Below are positions 18,401-29,273 of a stretch of 64,000 nucleotides of DNA, in pieces; the first letter of the stretch is position 1; each line of letters starts with the position of its first letter. A program made the position numbers and the translations under genes. The stretch lies in NCBI GenBank assembly GCA_014706295.1, contig JACSVZ010000037.1, forward strand, positions 4,340,001-4,404,000, read 5' to 3'. The notes under the pieces are model-generated. The model saw nothing but the letters and a program-made list of their open reading frames with translations, ran no database searches and was not told the origin of the DNA. The DNA comes from Lycocorax pyrrhopterus obiensis (Eukaryota > Chordata > Aves > Passeriformes > Paradisaeidae).

Positions 18401-19516
18401 CACCGGGTCTGGGCTTGGGACCCTTCTGTGCAGCTCAACTGACCCTCATCCCCAGACTCACCTGAGTCACCTCGATGAGTGACTGAAAATCACCTTGTTC
18501 CTGAAAATAATTGCCAATTTTATAACAAGCGGCAGGGACGCTGCGAACAGAAGTGCTGGGATATCACTGATCTGAGCTTCCTTGCCTTGTGTTTAATATT
18601 GCTGCCTGTCACCTAAAACCAACAGCCAAGCTATGCTGCTTTTGTTGGAATCTCTAGTTCTTTTCCATAGAAGGTAAGAATTCCATTCCTGGGGAGATTT
18701 CTGCTCCCCTTTTGTTTTGAAACCATGGGTTTAGGAGCTGGGGGCCACGGCTGGGAAGAAAGGGCTGGCAGCAGTGTGTCATTCCTGGAGGGAGGAGGAG
18801 GTTTTTCAAAGGGAATGGCATTTGCCTGGTGACAGGCAATACAAATACAAATACAAAAAGGCAGGCAGAGAATCCATGGTCTGTTTCCTGTTCTGCCAAA
18901 TGACTTTTAGTGGACCACAGACAAGTATTTGCTTGGGACACATTTTTAAGGAAATCAAGTGTCTGAAGAGATACAGAAGTCCACAAGAGCATTTAGACAC
19001 CTGTCACCTGCTAGTTTTTATTTGCATTCCTGTATGCTTTTTGAAAAGCCATCAGGGGTTCAGTCTCTTGTATGGTGCCTGTATCTTTCAAGTCTAAATG
19101 GTTTTTGAGAGCTCTGAATTTTTCAAAGGTTGCCAATCTCTCCAATTCAAAACTGGATTTTCAGTGATGAGGGAAGGTGTTGAAAGTTGAATGCTAAGGC
19201 TCAGGGGTGTGGAGTGCTTTTAAACCCAGTCTCAGGAGTCTGATTTTCAGACGAGTTAAGTGTCTACAGTTTTGATTTCTGGTAAGATTATGAATGCTCT
19301 GCGCTTTTGAAATCCAGCCCTCTAAATGCCTTCAGCCTTGGCTCCTTGCTCTGTGTAAAGGGAAGCAGGTCTGAGATCTGCGCCGGGTGTTTCTGCTTGC
19401 AGAGCGCTTTTGTACCGGTACAACAGCGAGAAGCTTTTCACCCCTTTCACGGGGAATGAATGGGCAGGAAAAGCGGGCAGAGCCGGGCAGCAGCCGGGGT
19501 CAGACGGCGACCCCGA

Positions 19517-19575
19517 GGGCATCAGCTCCGGCCATCGGGGAGCGCAGGGCATCAGCTCTGGCCATCGGGGAGCGC
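19517..19575. repeat. 30-bp tandem duplication
   Basis: A 30-bp unit containing ggccatcggggagcgc occurs at 19517-19546 and again at 19547-19575, in GC-rich DNA about 210 bp upstream of the CA6 start codon. Confidence 0.85.
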
Positions 19576-19786
19576 GTCCCCTCTGCAGGGACAGCTCAGC
19601 CAAGGGGTCAATGGAACTGACTGGCAAACAGATTGTCTGCGGCATCGTGTGCTGTTACTGCTTTGGGTGGGTGAGGAGAGGGGCAGGAGGGGTGCTGGAA
19701 AGGCCAGACCTGCGGTGAATCGCGTTCGCTGAGGGTTCTTTACAGCGCTCGCTCCCCTTGGCTCTGGCCGCAGGTACGACACGGAC

Positions 19787-22700
19787 ATGCTGATGGCAGC
19801 GCTCCTGCTCCGCCTGCTCCTGGCGCCCCTCGGCCGCACCCACGAGGTGCCCTGGACATACAAAGGTAACGAGAAACGGGGCTGCTTTGGGGCTGCTGCT
19901 GCGGAAGAGGCTCCCTTCCCTTTTGTGCTGCAGAAGAAGCTTGGCTGTCCCTTAGTGAGAGATCACAGAGCAGCTAATTTATTCCACTTTATTGATGCCT
20001 CTGTGTCTTGAAAGTGATTCTCCTCAATGTCACCTCTTTTTACTCCTTTGTGTGGTTAGGACACATTGTCAGGGCTGGCAGCACAAGGAGGTTCAAACAA
20101 TGGGGGAAACCTTCAGAATGTGTTAGAAGAAGAGCTGCCCTTTGGATGATCCTGCAAGGAAAAGCTTTAAATACTGCCTGCTTCTTATTTTATTGTCATA
20201 TCCCAGGCTGTACAGAGCACTAAGAAGTGCTTATTTAGGTATTTATATTTTTTTGGTGAAACTTTATCTAAATTTCATTTGTCAGGGGGTTGTTTGCAGA
20301 GCTCACTGAAGTAAATGTTAATCCTTTTATGACTTCAGTGGGCTAAGCTAAAACAAAGGATATTGTTGAAGAGTTGCAATAATGCAGTTGCTCTCTCCGT
20401 AGTTAAAAATAGCTAATTGCTGTCAATTCCTGATCCTAAGCTGAGCCTTCCTGCCTGCTGCTCTGATCCTGTTCACACACTGGTTAAGAAGCCAATTCCA
20501 CACCTCTGGCAATTGGGACCCGTTTAAATCCCCATTTCCATACAAACACCGCTCCTCTTTTGGTGCAGGTTCAGTCTCCAGCCATCACTGAGCTGCTGCT
20601 GCAATGCAGGTTTCTTACTTTGCAGCACAGTTGTCCTGCAGACACAATAATGTGTATTTTCATCCTGGGAAAGGCAAAGCAACCTTTTATGGCTGCAGCT
20701 CCTGGTGTTACAATAATTAGATTGGCATTTCCTGCTGGCAAATGAGGAGAGTTCTCTGACTCCTGACTAACTAGCACTTCTCCCCACGCCCCTGTCACCT
20801 CCAGGAGAAGGAGAGCTGGACGAAGAGCACTGGGGACAGCACTTCCCAGACTGTGCTGGCAAGCAGCAATCTCCAATCGACATCCAGAGGAGAAAAGTGA
20901 GGTACAACCCCCTGCTGCTGCAGCTGGAGCTCGGTGGCTACGACGGGCCCTTGCAGGGGCAGTTCAGGATGACCAACAATGGCCATTCTGGTAAGGCTGG
21001 GGGCTGGCAGGCTCAGGGCACTGCAGGAGCAGATCTCTTGTTTTAGCTGTGGAAATGCACTCACAGACAATGCCCTTTTCCTGAACTCACCTTACTCTGC
21101 CATCTCACTTCGTTCTGCTCTCTTGGGTTTGCTGCTTTCCTCAATCACCCAGGAAAGCTCTCCAGAAACACATAAATAAACCAGACAAATAAAAGGCAGT
21201 TAGGTTTCTGCAAGGTATTTTCTCTGTTGGACGTGAAAAAGGGATAAAATGCATCTGGAGAATTCTAGATTGACCCTTTCCTTCAATGTGCTACGAGACA
21301 ACAGGACTGCAGCAGTGGGTGGTGTTTGGGGCACACTGACTCCTCTCTGCATTCAGAAAAATGCATCTCTTGGCCTGTGCGTTAACAAGAAGTGACAGGA
21401 ATGGAAACCTTTGCATCCCAGGTTTGGTTGGATGTAGGTCACCCAGAGTACAACACAGAGGAGGATCCCTCCCTCACAGCCAGAGGATTGGTATTTTGGG
21501 GCTCAGGAAGGGAAACTGAAGCACAGCACATGTTAAAAGCCTGGCCTTTGGCTGCACAGTTTCAGGGCAAGGCTTATAATTCAGGAGATCCCAGATTCCC
21601 CTGCTGCAATCTGTAATTCATTGCCTAAATAATTCATCAGCTGGTACTGTTGGGATAATGCCTTTGGACTACAGATGAGCAATGAGAGAATTTTCTGACG
21701 GCTGCAGTGGAGAGAGGATGAGTGGTTTTGGGAAGGTGTTGGGAACATAAAGAATCCTGCACAACAGCTCTTTCTTGCTCTCTGTAACAAAGAGGGAGAA
21801 ATACGGTGTGAGGGCAGGGCAGTGGAGTGGTGAGACAAAGTGCCAGCAGAGGAAGACTGTTGTGATTGTGTTCCTGAAAATTGTGACTCCTTTTGTGTTG
21901 CCACACCGACTCAGCGTTCAGCTCGAAGCTCTCTGTCAGCACTACTGCCCTGCCGGCCTAGACACTAATTCTTGCAGGTTTAGCTTTTTTGACTGCATGT
22001 GTGTATTTGCCCATTCTTTTGTTAACTTCCCAACAATGATTTTCTGATGCGGGGCAGTTTCCTGAAGCACAAAGACAAACGAGTGTCCCTATTCACAGCT
22101 CCTGTGAGTCAGGCTGGGTTTTTCTACTCCCTTCAGTGAGATGGGACAGGGCAGCAGAACCTCTCAGGGAAAACACTCAGCAGATCTGAAAGGGACAGGC
22201 AAGTGATTTATCAGCAGGAGTCTCCTTACAGGCTCTCAGAGCCAAACCCCAAATGTCTCACCCAGGAAACCAGGTTCATTTTCCCTGTAGCTGTGTTAGC
22301 ACCAGGCTAAATCCCACCCGATAAGGCCCTGTTTGCTGTGGTGTGAGTCTGGGTGCAGACACTCACGGAGAGCCTTGGGTTAACAAAACCTTTTGTATTT
22401 GGACCTTTCTTTTCGTTTTAAAGAGGGTTGGTCCTCCAGCTGGTAGCGAGGACAAGCACAGCTCTGAAAAATTAAAATATCATCCATGTGTGCATCTTTG
22501 TCCAGGAGCAGATTTAACTGGGACCCCAAGTGTGCCCCTCATTAACTCAGCCTCCTCAGGGGACGGAGCTGGGCAGCCAGGCTGGCTGTGTGCGCTGTCC
22601 CTGCAGGGCAGGGATGGACAGAGTCCAATCTGCAGAGCAGGAACGCTGGGGAGGGCTCAGCTGCACTCACACTGCACAGCCCCAGCTGATTTCCACCGCC

Positions 22701-25700
22701 TGGCAGAGCCAGAGCAAAGCAGGAGCGAGGCACCGCCAGCTCAGAGCAGTCACACTTCCCACTCACCTCCACGTGGGTGAAAAGCAGCAGCAGACCAGGC
22801 TATTCCCTACCTTCGTGCTTGCAGCAAATATTTGCTTAGAATATCTTAGAGGAGCCTTAAAGCTTGTTACAAACTCACAACACAATTCCCTGGCTGTGTT
22901 TTGTAGAAAGTAGGAACCCTGGTGAAGTGCTTGAAGTAAATAACCCTCATTATGGAAGGCAGTCAGCAGGGAACTTACGAAAAAGGCAGATTTTTTTTAT
23001 CCCTCCCACTCTAGACCCTTTGGGATATTACAAGGAAACATGCTTTCATCTTGTCTGTGTATAAACAGTTCACAAACAAAAGCAACTCCTCAGAAACCCG
23101 AACGATGACTAATGAATAATGTGCTGTGCTGCATTTTGCAAGGATAGTTGCTAGTTTTTATAACATGCTGGGGGCTTCCATTTACATGAGGCAATTCTCC
23201 ACTTTCTCTCCTAGATTTATTAACATAATCTATGATTTGTGGCAGTGAATTAGCAGAAGACAAAGGGTTTGTGACTACTCCTTGGCAAGGAGAAGAAAAG
23301 AGGTTTGTCTCCACAAATCCTTCAAGCAATGACGCTGCCTTTTCAGACCTGCAGGGCTCTCCCAGTGTGGCTGGGCCTCAAAAGTGCAGAGTCCAGAACA
23401 CTGGGAATTATGGTAACAGAGGAGGGCACTCACTGTGTTGATTCCCATTCCCCTTTTCTGCCTTGGAAAGGAGGTGGTTAACAAATCTGTGCGAGATGTG
23501 CTGTGCAGTGCGAGAGCTGAGCATTGAAGCCCTTCATTAGTGCCTAAGCCAAACCCAGAGCTGCTGGGGCAGGAGGAGTCTGCAGGCACTGCTGGGTGCC
23601 CAGTCCTGCTTGTCCTGGTGTGCTGCACGAGCCTGAGCCCAGGAAAGGTTTTAAGCACACCCAGCTTTAAACTTCAGTGTTTTCCTTCCCATACTGGGGT
23701 CGTGACTGTGCCTGCTCATCTCAGGGGTGCCACTGGCACTGCAGGAGCCCCCGCAGGGACGGGCAAGGCTGCACGCGCTGCTGTCTCCAGTGCTGTTGTT
23801 TTTCAGTTCAGATCGATTTGCCACCCACCATGAACATCTCCAGAGGGCTCCCAGGGGTCTACACAGCTGTCCAGATGCACCTGCACTGGGGTGGGCTGGA
23901 CCTGGAGACCAGTGGCTCTGAGCACACCATCGATGGGATGAGATACTTCGCCGAGGTTCGTGTGGCACAGGGGCTGCAGGGAGGGGGCTCTGGGCCTCTC
24001 ACACTGGGAAATTGGGAGCTGCACCCCACAGAGCCTGCAGGAAGCAGTGCAGAGCCGCGGGGGAAACCAGGGCTCCCACAAGGGCGGGTGGTTGGGGCAG
24101 TGGGAGGGCTGAGCCTGATGGTGCTGGCACAGAAGGCTCCAAGAAAAGCCAGGGCAAGAGCACTCGTGTCCTTCAGAGCTGGAGCTGCTCCCCCAGAGTC
24201 ACCACAAACCTGTTAAACCAAAGGTCCCTTTGGCCTGCTGGGAGGCACAAACAGCAGGAATTGGGGTGGTGACTGTCCCTTCAGTCTGTCCCTCTAAAGC
24301 ACCCAGAAGCCATTCATCGCTTTTTGGTAAAAGACTCTCTCTCCCAACAGCTGCACATTGTCCACTACAACTCTGCTAACTACTCGAGCTTTGAGGAAGC
24401 CAAAGACAAGCCCCAGGGGCTGGCTGTGCTGGCCTTCCTGTACTCGGTAGGTGAGACCCCGGGCTGGGGGCGGGGGGCACTGGCTAAAACCTCCCTCAGG
24501 CACCAGCAGCCCGTGCCAGCTTTGTACAGCTGTCCCAAGAGATGGTGTCTGACACCTCTGTAGGAAGCTGTGCTGCTTCCCCTGGGCCATCTGGGCTTCA
24601 CAAGCACCAGCCAATACCACTTGGGAGCCCCAGAAAACTGCCCCATGACTAGTATTTTATGTATATATACATAACAGTATCAGGTGTGGCAGCTGTACAA
24701 AGCTGACCACGCCTTGCATTGTCCAGCCCATCAGAAGATCTGTGGTGGTGTTTGTTTTCTCTGTCTCCCAGTTCATCAATTAGCCCCTCCCAGCTGATTA
24801 ACAGTGAGAATGACAGGCAGGTCACACCTTTTGACCGAGTGTGTGTGCTGTGTTTAGGATGGGCACTTTGAGAACACCTACTACAGCGAGTTCATTTCCA
24901 AACTGGCAAGAATCAGGTTTGCAGGTAAGACCTGGGAACGCCTTTCTCTGTCCCTGATACTCTCACAGGCCGTGTGTACACACCGGGGCTGGGAACATCC
25001 TCTGCCCTGCACAACTCCAGCCCAGCGCAGCCCAGCCCAGCGTGGGGAAGGTGCTCAGGGCAGCAGTAAATACATCCTGCAGGTCTGGGCAATGCACTGC
25101 AGCACCAAATATCAGCTTCCTGCAGCCTGCACACCCACTAATGCCTCCTGGGAGCACCCCCAGGGACTGGCAGAGCACTGAGAGCAGCTGCCACCAGCCC
25201 CAGGACCCAGATATGTCTGACTGACAAACCACAGAGCCAGAAAGGGCCATTCATTCCTCTCCATCTCCATCCAGTTCCACCGAAGGTCTAATGAGCCAGT
25301 CCTGTGGGCAGAGGGATGTGCCAACCCCAGCTCGAAGAGCACTTTCACCTCTCTTCCCTCCCCATTAACTTCTAGTATCATCTCTCTGCTTCCTTTTGAG
25401 GTCAATCAACAATGCTCAGTTCCCTGGACGTGCAAGCCATGCTGCCAGAAAACCTCGCACACTTCTACAGGTACCAGGGCTCCCTGACCACCCCCCCGTG
25501 CTCCGAGAGCGTCATCTGGACCATCTTCCACTCCCCAATTGTCCTGTCACACACACAGGTCAGTGCTGGCTGTCACCAGCTTCTCTTCCCTCCACACGTT
25601 TCCTTTCCTGTCCTCCAGGGATCTTGGGAACAGAAGAGCTCTTAGGGCATCTCTCATACAGAGCTTTTGGGATGGATTCCTGAGCAACTGGAATTACAGG

Positions 25701-28157
25701 AGGCTGTGATTCTACATCACAGCAGGGTCAGGCTGTGTAGCAGGTGACCCAAGGTCTGGTGACTGATAACAACACTCTCTGCTCAGTTAATCTCAGCCAC
25801 CCTGAAGCACTATAAAAAGGAAGAGACCAGTGAGAATTAACAAGGCAAAAACTACTGCAAGAGACTCCCCCTGAAAAAAAAACCAAAAAAGAGCCATTCA
25901 CAGCATTAATATAATTACAGAATAATTGGCAGATTTTAGGAGGTATTTCAGGGGTTTTCCTTGTCTAGACTCACACTGCAAGTAATGCTTTAAAGTTAAT
26001 AAAGAAGCATCAGAAACATTTTCTTCCAGGAGAAGAACAAGATAAAACTGAGACCACAGTAGTGGGGGATCACAGTGTGCTCTCTTTGAAAAAGAAACAC
26101 TCTTTTCGGCAGGGAAGGCTGGAAGGCACTTGTGAGAAAGGTACAGAATAGCAGCAAAATCTCCATCCATGCATATCATCAGGCAGGTGTTCAGAACTCC
26201 CCCCAGGCCAAATGCCTTTATCACGAATTAGCCGATAAGAGCCTCACATTCTGTTCCTTTCCCTCGCTGCTCCTCAGCAAGAGACCCTGAGGACTCCTCT
26301 CTAACGAGTTGCTCAGTCTAATCGCGGGCTGCGGGATGTGCAGTGCAGTTCCAGGCAGAGCTGCTGTCCCCGAGCCCTCTGTGATGTCCCCGTGCCGTCC
26401 CCAGATCCGGCTCCTGGAGAACTCCTTGCTGGACTGGCACAACCGCACCCTGCGCAACGACTACCGGCACGGGCAGCCGCTGTGGGGCCGCGTGGTGGAG
26501 GCCTCCTTCCGAGCCCACCGAGCCCAGGGTAAGGGCCACAGCACCCAGCACTCCTGGGGGGGACAGACTCCCGCGGGGAGGGTGTGAAACTGCAGATCAT
26601 TTCAGCTGGATGTGCTGGAACTCCCCATCCCGGGAGCAGCAGTGTCCCAGGTGCCCATGTGGAGGTGTCCCCTGTGCCTCCCTGCCTTTTGAGTGTCACA
26701 CACCTCCGGGGTCGCTGGTGCTACCTGGCACCACGTCAGGACCCTCAGCTCAGGTGTGTCTGGTGCATGGACCGTGTGGGAACAGCTCTGGCTGAGCAGC
26801 CAGGCACCACACAGAGGAGAGAAGGTGCATTTTAAAACAAAGGGTTTGCTCAAACTAGAAAATGTACCTCGTGTAGGTCCCAGCCTTCTGTAAGCTCAGC
26901 TGTCTGATTGCTCTAGCACAGTGTCATCCAGAGGAATTCACCCTCAGGCTGGACCAAATCCAGATGCAGCTCCAAGACATGAAGACAGAGTTGCTGAATG
27001 GACTGAGCCACACAGGTGAGAAACACAGGCTGAGTCCAGCTCACCTTGTGAGGATGAGGAGCTCGTGCCCTGCTGACCGTGGTGGCCTAAATCATTGACA
27101 GGTTTGGTACTGACACTCACAGGTAGAATTTTGTCCCATATCTGGGCCTGCTGATGGAAATCCTTCATCTACAGCATCATTAAGGGCAGCCCTAACCCAG
27201 CTACTCCCACAGCAGATGCAGCTTTCTCCTGCCACATGGGAGCACATTTTTACGGACAGTGAAAAATTTCAGCTCACAGTTCCCCCAGGATAAACAATCA
27301 TCCTTTCTATTTTACACAACATGAGAAAAGAGGAAGGAGGAGGGGAAAAAAGTGATTTCCCCAAACAGTTGGGTGGGGGAGCTCAGCTCAGCTTTTCATC
27401 ATTTCAAGCCCCTTCCCTGCTGGCACAACACACACCAGTAACTGGAAAGCTCAGACTACACAGCCCTCAGTTCTGTGGGTGTATTCCCCAGGATTTGAGC
27501 TTATTTACAGAAAATGTAACTGCTGGCTTTTTGGTTATTTCAGGTACAAAATCCAGCACCTTTCCAGCTTTCTACTTCCCCGTGGAAAACGTTGAAAGCT
27601 TTGTGGAGGTTCGTCCCCTCCGTGCTGTGTCCCTCCAAGCCTTCACCCTGTGTTTCTGGAGCAGAGCCCAGCCCGCCGGCAGCCAGACCATCCTGTCCTA
27701 CTCCACTGGGGAGAGAAACCACGAGCTGCTGGTGACCGTGGGCACAGAGCTGGGGCTCTGGATCGGAGGCCACTTCCTCAGCTTCCCCCTGCAGCATGAG
27801 GCCCAGGACTGGCTGCACCACTGCGTGAGCTGGGCCTCCCAGGCGGGAACAGCCAACCTCTGGCTCAACGGAGCAGCTGGCAAAGCAAAGAGTGTCCAGA
27901 AGGGGTATGTGAGCCAGGCTGGGGGGACGCTCGTCCTTGGCAAAGACAGGGACACTCTGCTGGGGACGTTCTCCAATGGCTTTGCAGGCTGGATGACGCA
28001 GGTGAACCTGTGGAGCCGAGTCCTCAGCGCCGCAGAGGTTCGGGCGCTGGCGCTGTGCAAACCAGGGCAGCTCAAGGGGGACGTCATAGCCTGGGGACAG
28101 ACCCCCATGGCCCTCCTCGGGGGGGTGCTTCTGGAGAATGACACCAGCTGCCACTGA
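19787..28157 (+). CDS. CA6: Secreted carbonic anhydrase VI with C-terminal pentraxin domain
   Basis: Reversible CO2 hydration in secretions. Nine coding exons: 19787-19865, 20805-20990, 23807-23955, 24351-24446, 24858-24924, 25401-25558, 26405-26528, 26917-27015 and 27544-28157. They total 1572 nt (523 aa plus stop), in frame throughout. The N-terminus is a hydrophobic signal ([16 protein letters not shown]). The alpha-CA domain spans about 22-285. It has zinc ligands His113 and His115 (QMHLHWGG) and His140, proton-shuttle His87 (NNGHSV), Glu127, Thr222 (SLTTPPC) and the Cys43/Cys226 pair. NXS/T sites lie at 98, 148, 258 and 518. An amphipathic linker helix (about 290-315) leads to a pentraxin domain (320-523). 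CA VI-pentraxin fusions are known in non-mammalian vertebrates. The exon-3 donor (GAG|GTTCGT) is weak. Promoter not resolved. The active site looks complete. Confidence 0.95.
20991..23806 (+). other. CA6 intron 2
   Basis: The largest CA6 intron, 2.8 kb. No recognisable repeat family, nested gene or extra exon was seen. Confidence 0.6.
27544..28157 (+). CDS. CA6: CA6 last exon encoding the pentraxin domain
   Basis: A single exon encodes the whole pentraxin fold, residues 320-523. The family signature HxCx[ST]Wx[ST] is present as HHCVSWAS (411-418). Cys356 and Cys413 correspond to the conserved pentraxin disulfide. Strand motifs [13 protein letters not shown] and [13 protein letters not shown] align with C-reactive protein. 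By remembered alignment to human CRP, most calcium ligands are replaced: Asp60 to Asn, Asn61 to His, Glu138 to Asp, Gln139 to Arg, Glu147 to Ser and Gln150 to Phe; Asp140 is kept. The domain may therefore serve for assembly or non-calcium binding. The protein ends ...NDTSCH. Confidence 0.93.
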
Positions 28158-28471
28158 TCCCAACCTCTGTTTTTCTTAAGGCATCCAGAGAATCTGAACT
28201 GTTTGTTGGGAAAACTGAGAAAAACTGAGATTGTTTGCTTGTTTCTGCTCCTGCTTTGTATAGGCTCACTATGCACCTGCTGGTGCTCTGGGATGTTTTT
28301 CCAAGAGAGCAAAGCCTCCATCAGTGAGACAGAGGCAAAGAACTGCAGGATTTGGCACAGTCCAGCACCCTGGGTTGTTACATCGCTGCCAAGGGGTTGA
28401 TTTAGGTCCCCATACATGGATCTTTCTTCATGCCAAAGAGCTCCTCTCTGGTCAAAGGAGCCATTTTCTCA

Positions 28472-28477
28472 AATAAA
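28472..28477 (+). terminator. CA6 polyadenylation signal (AATAAA)
   Basis: A canonical AATAAA lies 315 nt downstream of the CA6 stop codon, followed by a T/C-rich stretch. It is the first AATAAA after the stop, giving a 3' UTR of about 340 nt. Cleavage site inferred. Confidence 0.7.
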
Positions 28478-29273
28478 ATTTCTCTCCCATCTCCCAGCTG
28501 AGACCCAGTCTCAGTTTCTCACCATCTTCCCTGCATGTGTCCTTCCTTCTGTTCATCACCATCAACTCACCACCCCTTCCCTTGCAGTCGCATCCCACAG
28601 GAGGGGGGATGTAAAGCCCTGGCAGGACAGGTCCTGGGACAGGTCCTGGGCAATCCCTGTGCCTTGGCTGAGGACACGACTTTGCCTCCTTTTCTGTAGT
28701 GGATGTCAAGACAGAGCATGGAAACAGCTCCTTTTCCAACACTTACGTATCACAAATTTGAGGGCAGGGATATTATATATATAACCTAATTTTCTAAGGT
28801 TAAAGTAAATCACGTGAAGGATTCTCCATCAACCACACAAAATCTGTGCCAGGCTGTTCAACAATTCTGCTTTTTTCAAAATAGAGGACAGCACACTGAT
28901 ACAACAAATTAAATTTAATTTCCCCTTGCTGGACCCTCAAACACACAAGTGACAATTCCTCAGAGGAATTTAGTGCACTCCTTGCACATGACTGCCCCAC
29001 ACCCAGCCCAAGGGCTGGCTTGTGTCCCCCAGGACGTGTCAGTCAGGACACCAGGGACACACATCACCTCAGGTCATAGGCTACTTGGTCACAGAACTGA
29101 GCTGGCTGAAGACATTTCCCTTTCCTTGGGACAATAGGAGCTTGTGGCTGGATTTGATTTTAAATATCTTTTCCAGCCTTAACAGTTCCGTGGTTCTCAG
29201 ATCAGCATCAAAGGAGGAATCCCTGTATTTGTTTTCCTGCTGAACAGATCCTGTCAGGCCAAACCCAGCTGGG
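28478..29273. other. Convergent 3' region between CA6 and SLC2A5
   Basis: Short spacer between two genes transcribed toward each other, probably containing the SLC2A5 3' UTR. There is a brief TA-rich tract near 28765-28785 and a small tandem duplication of acaggtcctggg near 28626-28650. No coding sequence was recognised; no SLC2A7 exon was found. Confidence 0.6.
28914..28919 (-). terminator. Candidate SLC2A5 polyadenylation signal (ATTAAA)
   Basis: A minus-strand ATTAAA lies about 355 nt beyond the SLC2A5 stop. No AATAAA was seen closer on that strand. Weak assignment, based only on the hexamer and position. Confidence 0.35.

Larger units (their letters stand above)
10661..19786. other. Intergenic region between the ENO1 promoter and CA6
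   Basis: About 9 kb between two divergently transcribed genes. Apart from three CR1 fragments and two small tandem repeats listed separately, I recognise no coding or structured RNA gene. ORFs of up to 187 aa (14395-14958) show no domain, signal or family resemblance. Enhancers or a noncoding RNA could be present but cannot be shown from sequence alone. Confidence 0.6.

Noticed and set aside
27540..28163. 207-aa ORF antisense to the CA6 pentraxin exon
   Set aside because: It is a mirror of the real coding exon with no domain of its own.
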